Shown piece after piece: positions 1 to 8,475 of a stretch of 64,000 nt of DNA (positions are counted from its first letter, which is position 1; every line of letters begins with the position of its first letter). The translations under genes and the position numbers were made by a program. The DNA is from JAJDXW01 sp965214795 (GTDB lineage: Bacteria > Pseudomonadota > Gammaproteobacteria > HK1). The DNA is taken from NCBI GenBank assembly GCA_965214795.1, contig OZ243976.1:496001-560000 (forward strand), written 5' to 3'. The notes under the pieces are model-generated. The model was not told the DNA's origin. It searched no databases and saw nothing but the letters and a program-made list of their open reading frames with translations.

Positions 1-2
1 AG

Positions 3-254
3 ATCAAGGACTCCCCTGGCTTGGCGGTCGATATCGGGTTCATCGCAGCCTTCCACACCCGGTTTACCTTGGACGTACTGGGCGACGAGGCGGCCTCGCG
101 ACCGAAGTTCATGACGCCCATCGATCACAACTACTTGGTGTGGGGGAATAGAGCTGTACATCCGTTCTCGAGGAATTTCGAACTGCAGCGCATGAAGCTG
201 CCACCCCAGGATGGATGCTTGGTTTGTGGAGGACAAAATGAAGACGAAACGTAA
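3..254 (+). CDS. C-terminal end of a probable E1/ThiF-type protein (5' partial)
   Basis: An open frame runs in from the left edge and stops at 252-254, giving about 83 residues with no start in the window. It ends with a single CxxC (CLVCGG), like the zinc-binding tails of many ThiF/E1-like proteins. The catalytic part is outside the window, so the family call rests mainly on context: the next gene is a JAB/JAMM protease whose start overlaps this end by 17 nt, and E1-JAB pairs are a known bacterial ubiquitin-like arrangement. What is seen is a translationally coupled upstream gene. E1 identity is an inference. Confidence 0.45.
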   Translation: MKDSPGLAVDIGFIAAFHTRFTLDVLGDEAASRPKFMTPIDHNYLVWGNRAVHPFSRNFELQRMKLPPQDGCLVCGGQNEDET

Positions 255-1155
255 AGTGCGGGCGATACACGTGGAGATTCCAGGGGAAGCCCTGGAGAGT
301 GTCTTCGAGGAGTGCGATCGCTATGACCACGACGAGACGGGGGGCCGGGTGGTCGGCCATTTCTTCGAGGATCGCGGGAGGTTGGTGGTGCGGGTAGCAG
401 GGGTGATTGAGCCGGGCCCAAACGCCAAACGCACGAGTACTAGCTTTTTTCAGGACGGTGACTACCAGACTGAGGTCTTCCGGTGCCTCGAAGCGAAGGA
501 CCCGTCGATCGAGCATCTTGGCAACTGGCATACCCATCACGTAAACGGCTATCCAACGCTGAGCACCGGTGATGTGGCCACCTACCGCCGGATTGTGAAC
601 CATCACCTCCACAACTTGGACTTCTTCTACGCTTTGCTTGTGACGAACAGGAATGTAGAACGCATCGGCCTGGACCGATATGCGATCCGGCACTACGTGC
701 TGTTTCGCGGCGAAGATGATGTCCACGAAGTTCAACCGGCAGATGTCCGGGTGACGGACGGACCGAGGGTTTGGCCACGGAGGGTTGACGATCCCAGACG
801 TGCTCTTGGTCCCGGTGATGCCGAGGGCGATGGGACGCCTCGAACGGTGGAAGTCCGGGCGCGTGACCAAGGTGTTCTAGGAATCCTGTGCCCCTCGATG
901 GAGCCGCGGTTGTCGAGCCGAACGGGAACGTTCTTCTGGAAGGGGTCGCTACCACTGATCGATGGAACGGCGTTGGAGATCAAAGTCGCCGAAGTCGAAG
1001 ACGATGACGGACTGCTTTACTACCCAGTCATCTCAAACGCGTCCGACGACGTGGCCAAGTTGTGTGAGACGCCCTTCCCGAGTGCGTCCCATGCAGTTCG
1101 TGCGCTGGAGTCGCGGATGAATCGCGAAATCTACGAGTCCGCGACAAGGCGGTGA
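238..1155 (+). CDS. JAB/JAMM (MPN) family metalloprotease
   Basis: This 305-residue protein has a zinc-protease JAMM signature: Glu33 in the segment DETGG, then NWHTHH with His97 and His99, followed by STGD whose Asp (about 111) completes the metal site. Spacing is H-x-H-x8-S-x2-D, one longer than the commonest form. The start at 238 is chosen over 211 because a GGAGG lies seven bases before it. Family members remove ubiquitin-like tags or process Ubl precursors, and in bacteria they accompany E1/E2 genes, including in type II CBASS and related conjugation systems. The C-terminal half (after about residue 170) has no motif I recognise. It is 10 nt from the MBL gene downstream, so probably one operon. 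Confidence 0.8.
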   Translation: MKTKRKVRAIHVEIPGEALESVFEECDRYDHDETGGRVVGHFFEDRGRLVVRVAGVIEPGPNAKRTSTSFFQDGDYQTEVFRCLEAKDPSIEHLGNWHTHHVNGYPTLSTGDVATYRRIVNHHLHNLDFFYALLVTNRNVERIGLDRYAIRHYVLFRGEDDVHEVQPADVRVTDGPRVWPRRVDDPRRALGPGDAEGDGTPRTVEVRARDQGVLGILCPSMEPRLSSRTGTFFWKGSLPLIDGTALEIKVAEVEDDDGLLYYPVISNASDDVAKLCETPFPSASHAVRALESRMNREIYESATRR

Positions 1156-1165
1156 GGGTGCAAGA

Positions 1166-1990
1166 ATGGAAGTGTTGACGCTGTACGTCGGGCAAGGGAA
1201 TTTTGCTGTTGTCCGCCATGGTTCGCAGGCGATTGCGGTGGACACCCGGTGGCTTGCTGATTGTTCAGACGATATTGAGGCGACGGTAAGCCGCTTTCTG
1301 CAGCAGCGGGAATTGGCGGGCGTTGTACTGACTGGTCTCGATGACGATCACGCCGATCCTGTCGGGCTCGACTGGCTTCTCGAGAACTACACGCCCAACT
1401 GGGTGATGTACCCAAAGCACTACAAGGATACCGAGAACGCAAAGAAGGTGTTCAACGTGGTCCGCAAGCACAAGCAACGTCGGAAGAACACCCGTAACCC
1501 GCTTGAGCGCGTTCCAGTGCGGCTTGATCGCTTGGAATCCCGATATCTCGATGATCTGTCGGAGGCCTTCCAGCTAGAGCTATTCTCGCCGCACATCGAG
1601 GACATGGATAACTCGAACAACTGCAGCATCGTGCTGAAAATCGAAGGAATTGGTCCAGAAGGATTTGCATATCTCGTCACGGGGGACACGGAAAACACCC
1701 GATGGGACCGGATTGTGGAGCTATTCGATGATGCGTTGGGCGCTGACGTGCTGGCAGCCCCGCATCACGGATCGAAAAACGCCGCGCACCCGGGGATGGC
1801 TTTGGCGGTGATGCCGAACACGGTGCTGATCAGTGCGGGCGTTTACAATCAATACGGTCACCCGGACCAAAAGGCGGTGGAGCTCTATCTGCGTGTGGCT
1901 GACCACGTATTCAAGACCAACATTCGTAGCGGCGTCTCATGGCTCACGAAACGAGTCGGCAACAACTTTCTGACACGGCGCGTGGCGTAG
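1166..1990 (+). CDS. ComEC/Rec2-like metallo-beta-lactamase fold hydrolase
   Basis: This 274-residue soluble protein has a ComEC-type MBL domain: an N-terminal YVGQGN strand, LTGLDDDHAD (residues 55-64), VTGDTE, and APHHGS. ComEC proteins carry this domain after membrane segments; here it stands alone with no signal peptide. The usual first metal ligand (SHxDxDH) is Gly57, leaving Asp59, Asp61 and His62, so metal binding may be partial. MBL genes with E1/JAB operons are known from comparative genomics of prokaryotic ubiquitin-like systems. The substrate is unknown; nuclease or cyclic-nucleotide hydrolase activity is possible. It follows the JAB gene by 10 nt. Confidence 0.8.
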   Translation: MEVLTLYVGQGNFAVVRHGSQAIAVDTRWLADCSDDIEATVSRFLQQRELAGVVLTGLDDDHADPVGLDWLLENYTPNWVMYPKHYKDTENAKKVFNVVRKHKQRRKNTRNPLERVPVRLDRLESRYLDDLSEAFQLELFSPHIEDMDNSNNCSIVLKIEGIGPEGFAYLVTGDTENTRWDRIVELFDDALGADVLAAPHHGSKNAAHPGMALAVMPNTVLISAGVYNQYGHPDQKAVELYLRVADHVFKTNIRSGVSWLTKRVGNNFLTRRVA

Positions 1991-2136
1991 CGGCACGGAC
2001 TGAATACTGTATCGATTCCCCTAACGATGCTTCTATCTCTTCGATTCGGGAGCCGTCTTGACAGCTAGCCGGATGTGATCATGATCGTCGGTACTGAGGA
2101 CTCGTTCGCCTGGTATGCCATGAAGGTCTGTCGGGA

Positions 2137-3252
2137 ATGAGGATCGCGCTCGCCTTGTCCGGTGGTGGTGTGCGAGCCGCGGTATTTCACTGCGGTGTCC
2201 TCCAGCGCTTGGCCCTTGACGGACTGCTGGAGCGGACGACGTTCGTGTCTACCGTCTCCGGAGGGAGCCTAATCACGGGACTCATCGTTTGCCGGAACAG
2301 GCACCGGTGGCCAACCAGCGAGGAGTTTCTCCACACGGTCTTGCCGGAGGTTGCTGAGTGTCTGACAACGGCTACTCTTCAGTGGTCATATGGCTGGAGG
2401 TCACTTGCCCTTCCCTGGCGTCTGGCTCATGGACGCGCGCATATTCTTGCCAAGCAACTCGAAACGCAATGGGGTATCTCCGGCTCAATGCAGAGGTTGC
2501 CGTCCGAGCCTCGGTGGTTCATCAACACGACCTGCTACGAAACAGGGAAGAGCTGGCGCTTTAGCCAGCCTCGCATGGGGGATTACCTGACCCACTATGT
2601 GCTTGAGCCGGATGTACCGATCTCCGACGCCGTCGCCGCTTCAGCGGCGGTGCCAGGGGTCATTGGCCCACTCGTCGTTCGGCCCGATCGCTATCAATGG
2701 AATCGCTACGAGGGTCGAGAGCTGGTGCCAACCTCGACCCCTCTGAAGCGATATGAGCTTTGGGATGGCGGGGTCTATGACAACCTCGGAGTCGAGCCCC
2801 TGTTCAAATCAGGTTGTGGCTACCGCGATGGTTTTGACCTTCTGCTAGTGAGTGATGCTTCGGCGCCCTTGGGCCTTGATCCCCGGACGCTCAAGCACAG
2901 GATCAAGCCTTGGCATCGTACCATTCGCTTGATCGATGTCGCCACCGACCAAGTCCGGGGACTGCGGGCACGGGCCATTGTTACGCATTTCATGCGCAAC
3001 GAAGGTGAGGGAGCCTACTTCAAGATCGGAAATACGGTCGAGCAGATCTACGCGGCGGCGAACTCCTCGGCCCCAGAAGGAGCATACGCGAGTCAGGACG
3101 AAGTCGAACGTGTCGCGACTTTTTCGACCACCTTGCGGCGTTTGACACCCTCGGAGTTTAAGCGCCTTCGCCGACATGGGTTCGAAGTTGCAGATGCAAC
3201 TTTGGCAACGCGTCTATCCGATCATTTTGCGCATCGCGAATTCCCGGCATGA
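2137..3252 (+). CDS. Patatin-like phospholipase
   Basis: This 371-residue protein has the patatin fold. The glycine-rich oxyanion loop SGGGVR is at residues 8-13, the nucleophile is Ser41 in STVSGGS, and the dyad aspartate is about residue 210 in LWDGGVYDNLG. The elbow begins with Thr rather than the canonical first Gly of GxSxG. There is no signal peptide. Patatin phospholipases attack membrane lipids and serve as abortive effectors in several anti-phage systems, for example CapV in CBASS. It starts 147 bp after the MBL gene in the same direction, so co-expression with the JAB/MBL genes is plausible but not certain. No CD-NTase is in the window, so a CBASS assignment cannot be made. Confidence 0.85.
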   Translation: MRIALALSGGGVRAAVFHCGVLQRLALDGLLERTTFVSTVSGGSLITGLIVCRNRHRWPTSEEFLHTVLPEVAECLTTATLQWSYGWRSLALPWRLAHGRAHILAKQLETQWGISGSMQRLPSEPRWFINTTCYETGKSWRFSQPRMGDYLTHYVLEPDVPISDAVAASAAVPGVIGPLVVRPDRYQWNRYEGRELVPTSTPLKRYELWDGGVYDNLGVEPLFKSGCGYRDGFDLLLVSDASAPLGLDPRTLKHRIKPWHRTIRLIDVATDQVRGLRARAIVTHFMRNEGEGAYFKIGNTVEQIYAAANSSAPEGAYASQDEVERVATFSTTLRRLTPSEFKRLRRHGFEVADATLATRLSDHFAHREFPA

Positions 3253-3390
3253 CCGCATTGGTCGGTTCGGTCAATATGCGAGTTGCTCTTGATGAACACG
3301 ACGGATGCACACTCGGTTCAGGAGGAGCCACTCGATGAATTCCTCGACCAGACCATGGAAACGTAATAACACGTCTACGGAGGCTTTTCT

Positions 3391-4269
3391 GTGAGCATCG
3401 TCCACTCCTATGCAGTCGGCAACGGTGACATGTTTTCGATTCGCCATGATTCGGATAACTGTACACTCATTGATTGTAACATTTCCAAAGAAAACAAAGA
3501 GGTCTTGTTGAAAGTAATCGATGCACAACGAAAAGGAAAGGGAATTCTACGATTCATATCAACCCATCCAGACCAAGACCACCTAATGGGCTTGGTAGAG
3601 CTGGATGACCACATCAATATCTTGAACTTCTATGTTGTGAAGAATAGTGCCACAAAGGAGGACGGAACCGAGGACTTCAAACGCTACAAGAAACTGCACG
3701 ATGGCGACAGGGCATTCAATATCTATAGAGGTTGCACCAGAAGATGGATGAATCTAGAGAATAATGAGCGCGGCTCGTCCGGAATCAATATCTGTTGGCC
3801 TATTGTCTCGAACGAGCATTTCAAGACCGCACTAGAGGACGCTGCCGAGGGGAAGAGCCCCAATAATATTTCACCCGTGATTACCTATTCCCTCAACGAA
3901 GGTGTCACGATGGCTTGGTTTGGCGATCTTGAGACTGATTTCATGGAGAAGATCAAGGACGAGATGACGTGGCCCAGCGTGGATATTTTGTTCGCCCCAC
4001 ATCATGGACGGGAGAACGGAAAGATCCCCAAGTTAATTCTCGAAGAAGTGGACCCCAAGATTATAGTGATTGGTGAGGCACCTTCCAAGAATCTGAACTA
4101 TTACCGGAACTACAGCACCATTACGCAGAATTCTGCGGGATCCATTTATTTTGAATGTGTTACGCATTGGGTCCATATTTACGTTGAAAATCCAAACTAT
4201 ACTGTCGATTTTCTTGAGGACGAAGGAGCGGGCGCCTACACCAACTACATTGGTTCACTCTCCGTATGA
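3391..4269 (+). CDS. Metallo-beta-lactamase fold protein, VGNGDM subgroup
   Basis: This 292-residue protein starts with GTG preceded by GGAGG. Motifs are AVGNGDM near the N-terminus, STHPDQDH with His59, Asp61, Asp63 and His64, a WFGDLE strand, and APHHGRENG. The metal site looks complete, unlike the MBL at 1166. Base composition is clearly more A+T-rich than the neighbours (many AAT, ATT and AAG codons), suggesting separate acquisition. The VGNGDM start and the strand after it (TLIDCNI) match the MBL on the other strand at 5047-5856 (ILIDMNI), so these two are paralogues of one subgroup. Function unknown; the patatin neighbour suggests a defence or conflict role. Confidence 0.78.
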   Translation: MSIVHSYAVGNGDMFSIRHDSDNCTLIDCNISKENKEVLLKVIDAQRKGKGILRFISTHPDQDHLMGLVELDDHINILNFYVVKNSATKEDGTEDFKRYKKLHDGDRAFNIYRGCTRRWMNLENNERGSSGINICWPIVSNEHFKTALEDAAEGKSPNNISPVITYSLNEGVTMAWFGDLETDFMEKIKDEMTWPSVDILFAPHHGRENGKIPKLILEEVDPKIIVIGEAPSKNLNYYRNYSTITQNSAGSIYFECVTHWVHIYVENPNYTVDFLEDEGAGAYTNYIGSLSV

Positions 4270-4354
4270 TCATGGTTGGTTGAGAATTTCAGAGCACACA
4301 TTGCCCCAAGTCGCACGTAGGCGGGCATTCTGAGCCGTGGTTGTGGGATCGAGT

Positions 4355-4570
4355 TCAAGGTGGTGGCGGGTCGTGGCGGTGGTGGCCGAGGTCTGAGCAC
4401 ATGGGCACATCGGCGAACAGCGATTTCCACATCCGCGGAGTGAGTTCGATGGCTCGCTTGGCCGGGTGCACGCTGATGCGCTGGAGCACATCGACCAAGT
4501 AGGTATAGGCATTGATCTCGTGCAGCCGACCCGTCACCAGCAGGCTCTGGATGATGTCACCCCGTTTTGC
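4355..4570 (-). pseudogene. IS66-family transposase remnant (C-terminal end)
   Basis: The minus strand encodes about 70 residues resembling the end of IS66 TnpC: IQSLLVTGRLHEINAYTYLV, then DVLQRISVHPAKR and ELTPRMWK. There is no catalytic domain, no start and no partner tnpA/tnpB, so this is a dead fragment. It lies directly after the MBL gene at 3391 and before an IS630 fragment. Confidence 0.65.
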
Positions 4571-4659
4571 ACCGACCCGAAGTGAACAGCCAATTTTGCT
4601 TCCCCAGAGGAATCGGCCGTAGCGCCCGTTCTAGTGTAGTGTCCTTAACAAAATAGTGG

Positions 4660-5007
4660 TTAAGATGTTGCATGCAGCGCCGCCCAACCCCGCTGGATTT
4701 TTTCGACGATCTCCTCCACCATCTTTGTCCACACCAGAGGGCGTGAGTTTTCGTTGTAGCTATGCAAATACTCGCGCAGGCACTTCTCCATATGTGGCAC
4801 TGAGGTGAACACACCACGACAAATCTGCTTGTGCGTGAGAATGGCGAAGAACCACTCCACCAAGTTGATCCATGAGGCGCTCGTCGGGGTGAAGTGCAGG
4901 AAGATGCGCTTCTTGCTTTCGATCCAAGCGAGCACCTTCTCGTTTTTGTGCGTCACGTAGTTGTCCATGTTGGCGGCTGCGTAAAGGTGCGCATAAATGG
5001 TGGACAT
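4660..5007 (-). pseudogene. IS630-family transposase remnant (C-terminal DDE part)
   Basis: About 115 residues on the minus strand resemble the end of an IS630 transposase, including HFTPTSASWINLVEWFFAIL, which carries the final catalytic Glu region, and a tail of the type HSYNENSRPLVW. The first two-thirds of the gene are missing. Its upstream edge abuts the 3' end of the MBL gene at 5047, which lost its last part here. The A+T-rich stretch at 4633-4665 may be the old element end. Confidence 0.7.
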
Positions 5008-5046
5008 CGGTGCGGAGCTGTGACGATCAACGGCGTCGGTGACAGT

Positions 5047-5856
5047 TCAGAAAGGGGGGTCGGTGTCTGACCACAGGTCGGGTTGTCGCTCGTCGGTAGA
5101 ACGGTTCGGAGTAATGGTTCTCCATAGCTTTTCCCAGATCGCGACCTCGGCATCCCCTCCGGTCAGAAAACGGCACTTGTCTCCGATCCCGTCGCCCGCC
5201 AGCGAGAACCGCAAGATCGTGCTCGAGTTGTTCTTCGACAAGACCTCCTCGTCGTCGTCATCGTCGATCGGCAGCGGCGCGAGCAGAAGGGCGGTCATCG
5301 AGTCATCACGTTGCCCGTTGACTTTCGAGAACTGATGATCCACGGGCACCAGGATCCTTTCGAGATCATCCGTCTTGCCGTCCTCGTCCTCGCCGAGGAT
5401 GAGGATGCGATCGCCGTTGCCCACATTCCGCGGCATGCCCCGAAACATCCGTACGCGGCGCCGCGCCTCGGCGTTGAACGCTCTTGCGTCCTCGCAGAGC
5501 ACGTGCCGCCGTGAGGCGCGCCGGAACACCATCGGCGACGACCAGATCTCCCGGATCAGTATCTGGTCTGCCGACTTCGACCATTCGTCGGGCGGCCCGA
5601 GGTGGAAGTGTCTGCGTAAACCCCGACAGTGATCCTCGTCCGGGTGGCTGATCAGCAGCGCATCGACGTAGCACCGTCCCGCGGCGTCGCGAGACAGCTT
5701 GTCGCGAAGCCCCGCGGCGACATCGGGAGCATCGCCATCGGGATCATCCGCATCAGCACGAATGTTCATGTCTATCAATATGCTATGTCCTCCGTCGGTC
5801 CGCACGAGCGTCATGTCGCCGTTGCCGACGGGGAAGAACGAGAGGTAAGCGGTCAT
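5047..5856 (-). pseudogene. Metallo-beta-lactamase fold gene truncated at its 3' end
   Basis: The 269 codons begin with FPVGNGDM, as in the MBL at 3391, and keep LISHPDEDH and the FLTGGDAE strand. They stop before the APHHG motif that supplies later metal ligands in both other MBL genes here. The reading frame runs out next to the IS630 fragment, so insertion most likely removed about 60-80 residues. The 5' end looks intact and faces the XRE-ImmA gene divergently across 132 bp. A run of acidic residues (DDDDDEE, about residue 200) is a subgroup-specific insertion. It may still be translated, but enzyme activity is unlikely. Confidence 0.65.
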
Positions 5857-5932
5857 TGTCTCAGTCTCCGGCCCGCGATACGGGTTCGTGCATCGACATG
5901 AGGTCGTCGCAGGCGACTTTCAACCCCGGTAT

Positions 5933-5961
5933 TTGACAAATTATGTCTCCATCTGTAATTT
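5933..5961 (+). promoter_or_regulatory. Sigma-70 type promoter of the XRE-ImmA gene
   Basis: TTGACA at 5933-5938 and TAATTT at 5956-5961 are separated by 17 bp, close to the consensus. The ATG at 5989 follows at a fitting distance, with a GGAGGT ribosome site just before it. This is the clearest A+T-rich stretch in the divergent gap. Confidence 0.7.
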
Positions 5962-5988
5962 TATCAACTCCAGAGAGGGAGGTGCAAT

Positions 5989-7071
5989 ATGACTGTAGGA
6001 CAACGCATTCGGGTGTCTCGCCGTGCCTGTGGCCTTTCCCTGCGCGATCTCGAAGCCCGGATCGACAACCGCGTGACGGCACAGGCGATCAGCAAGTACG
6101 AACGCGACGAGTCCATGCCCAGCTCGGGCGTGCTCATCGCGCTCTCCGATGCGCTCGGCGTCCCCGTCGACTACTTGGCCAGCGACAGCGACATTCGCCT
6201 CGAGGCCATCGATTTCCGCAAGAAGCGGCTCACCAGCCGGCGCGAGGAGGCGCAAGTCGAAGCCCGTGTCCTGCACCTGCTCGAGCGCTATCTGACGGTG
6301 GAGGAGATCCTCGCCCTGCCCACCGTCTGGGACATGCCGCGCGAAGCCCCGTGGCCCGTACTGCGCGATCCGGCCGAAGCCGAGCACGCTGCGCTTGGGC
6401 TCCGTGGCCACTGGGGTCTCGGGCTCGATCCCATCCCCAATCTCGTCGATCTCTTTGAGGAGCGCGGTATCAAGGTCCTCGCGATGTCCCTCGCCAACAT
6501 CGACGGTCTCACCGCACGAGTGCGCCGCGAAGACAGGAGCGTCGCGTCGGTCGTCGTCGTCAATCGCAACGACTGGGGCGAACGCCAGCGCTTCACGCTT
6601 GCACACGAGCTCGGCCACATGGCCCTTGAGACCGCGTCGAAGATCGACGACGAGAAGGCCGCTCATCGCTTCGCCAGCGCGTTCCTTATGCCGGCCGAGA
6701 CCCTTCGGGCCGAGATCGGCAAGCACCGCAAGTCCATGGGCTGGGGCGAGCTCTTCGATCTCAAGCGCATCTTCGGGGTGAGCGTGCAGGCGCTCACCTA
6801 CCGCTGCAAGGACCTCGGGATCTTCGGCCCGCCGCTCGTTCGATTCCTCTTCAACGAGTTCACCCGGCGCGGCTGGCGCAGCCCGCCGTACAGAGAGCCG
6901 GGAGCCATGCCCGGCGAACGCCCCCTGCGCTTCGAGCGCCTGTGCTTCCGCGCCCTGGCCGAGGGGGCGATCTCCGAAGCCAAGGCCGCCGAGTTGCTCG
7001 GACACTCGGTGCACGATCTCAACCGCCGGATGGACGAACCCCCCGGCGTCGAGGCCTCCGCCGGAGCCTGA
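5989..7071 (+). CDS. XRE-family regulator fused to an ImmA/IrrE metallopeptidase
   Basis: The 360-residue protein has an XRE helix-turn-helix in residues 1-66 (RIRVSRRACGLSLRDLEAR), a linker, and an ImmA/IrrE zinc-peptidase domain with LAHELGHMALE, whose HELGH lies near residue 206. Such fusions sense damage or foreign DNA and cleave or relieve repressors; they are also antitoxins or regulators of linked toxins. The C-terminal 70 residues (LRFERLCFRALAEGAISEAK) look like an additional small helical domain. The PIN gene starts 5 nt after the stop, making a two-gene operon. An autoregulated promoter lies upstream. Confidence 0.9.
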   Translation: MTVGQRIRVSRRACGLSLRDLEARIDNRVTAQAISKYERDESMPSSGVLIALSDALGVPVDYLASDSDIRLEAIDFRKKRLTSRREEAQVEARVLHLLERYLTVEEILALPTVWDMPREAPWPVLRDPAEAEHAALGLRGHWGLGLDPIPNLVDLFEERGIKVLAMSLANIDGLTARVRREDRSVASVVVVNRNDWGERQRFTLAHELGHMALETASKIDDEKAAHRFASAFLMPAETLRAEIGKHRKSMGWGELFDLKRIFGVSVQALTYRCKDLGIFGPPLVRFLFNEFTRRGWRSPPYREPGAMPGERPLRFERLCFRALAEGAISEAKAAELLGHSVHDLNRRMDEPPGVEASAGA

Positions 7072-7076
7072 GCATC

Positions 7077-7571
7077 GTGAAGGTTCTCGTTTCGGACACG
7101 TCCCTCCTGATCGACCTCGAGCGAGGCTCTCTCATTGAGTCGGCTTTTCGCTTGCCCTTCGAGTTCATCGTTCCTGACCTGCTCTACGAACGCGAACTCA
7201 AGGACTACGGGGGCGCGGATTTCGTCCGCCTCGGGCTTCGTGTCGAGGAGCTCGACGGCAAGGCGGTCGCGGTTGCCCTCGGCTACCGCCACAGGCGCCG
7301 ATCCCTTCCGCTTCCCGACAGCTTCGCGCTCGCCCTCGCCAAGACAAACGCATGGACGCTGCTGTCCGGCGATCGAAGGCTGCGCGAGCTCGCAGAGGAA
7401 GAAAAAGTTGCCTGCCACGGAGTCCTGTGGCTGCTCGACCGGATATTCGAGCACCGCGTCATCGGTCGGAACGACTCGTGCGCAGGCCTTGACAAGATCG
7501 CCGCGCATCCACGATGCCGATTGCCCAGATCGGAAATCCGCAAGCGCCTGCTCTTCTATTCCGACGCCTGA
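7077..7571 (+). CDS. PIN-domain ribonuclease, probable toxin partner of the XRE-ImmA protein
   Basis: The predicted 164-residue protein begins at GTG 7077, 5 nt after the previous stop; the frame is open further upstream but would overlap the regulator. It has the PIN acidic residues Asp6 (VSDTSLLIDLE), Asp in PDSFALALAK near 79, and Asp in LLSGDRRLRELA near 100. PIN proteins are Mg-dependent RNases, commonly toxins. Pairing of a PIN gene with an XRE-ImmA/IrrE gene is known in bacterial genomes and usually treated as a toxin-antitoxin-like unit. Confidence 0.8.
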   Translation: MKVLVSDTSLLIDLERGSLIESAFRLPFEFIVPDLLYERELKDYGGADFVRLGLRVEELDGKAVAVALGYRHRRRSLPLPDSFALALAKTNAWTLLSGDRRLRELAEEEKVACHGVLWLLDRIFEHRVIGRNDSCAGLDKIAAHPRCRLPRSEIRKRLLFYSDA

Positions 7572-8475
7572 ACCGACACCGCATTCCGCATCGATAGCCC
7601 GTGCGCGCGGGCCGCACGGCCTTGCAACGACAGGCCGTGACCGACTCAGCGGTCAATTGTCAATTTCGTCGCGGCTCCCACCGAACCAGGATCGACCATA
7701 CCGCCCAATCGAAGGTCGGCAGGTCGCGTGAGGGAATTTCGAGTCCATTGTAGTGTGTGCGTTCCCGCATGGGCCGAACGCGACATCGAGCCGGGACATC
7801 GATCGCACGGATTGGTTTCGGATGAATCGTGATTTCTGCGATGCTTGTCTCGATCCGAGGGATTACCATCCGGATCGTTGACGGAACGGCTCGGTCGTCC
7901 ATCACGTTGGTCCGGTGCGACCTGCGCGGGCGGCGGGATGGTGGCGGGGCCGGGATCCGTTGTCAGGAGAACTGGAGTTGACCTGCTTTCGTGGAGATCG
8001 GACCCTTTGGGGAGGAGGAGTCCACGATGACACGAACATATCTGCCGTAACCGCCCGAGTTTCGCCAAAGGCTGCGACCTGCGCCCGGTCCACCTCCCCG
8101 ACCCTCGGCCCGCCGGCGGTTCGGCGAAGCATGTCGAGTTTCCCGCTCCAGCCGGTTGTCCGTGGCTTCGGAATGATCCTGGCCGAACCCGCAGGGCTCG
8201 TTTTTGTCCGACGGCGGGTGAACCGGGCAGGTTCAGCGGGCCATTCGAGAGCGCATTTCGTCGTCTGCGTGTCGGTTCGGGCCTCATGAAGCTGTCCTCG
8301 ACCGCACGGCAGGCAGCTCCGCACCCGCTGCCGGCACTCGGTCACGACAACAAACAACGCTTCTGGCCGAACCCGGAAGGGACAGTCATCTCCAATCCGG
8401 AGATGAGCCTGAAGCAAGGAGCGCCGCCGTTACTCCGGCCGTCGCTCCGGGCGGAGCCGGCATGCGGTGCGTTCG
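7572..8475. other. 900-bp gap without a convincing gene
   Basis: I find no ORF with recognisable protein character here on either strand; the long minus-strand frame at 7646-8287 has a random-looking, Arg/Pro/Ser-rich composition. The gap contains one copy of dispersed repeat family E (8193-8313). Confidence 0.5.
8193..8313 (-). repeat. Dispersed repeat family E, copy 1
   Basis: Read on the minus strand, this stretch matches 44076-44199 over about 120 bp. Shared blocks include GACAGCTTCATGAGGCCCGA, CCGGTTCACCC and GAGCCCTG. A shorter third copy covers only the last half at 61387-61443. No coding function is apparent and the ends lack a clear terminal inverted repeat. Confidence 0.7.

Noticed and set aside
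2358..2590. Small overlapping frames inside the patatin gene
   Set aside because: They are alternative frames of a gene with intact catalytic motifs and have no ribosome sites.
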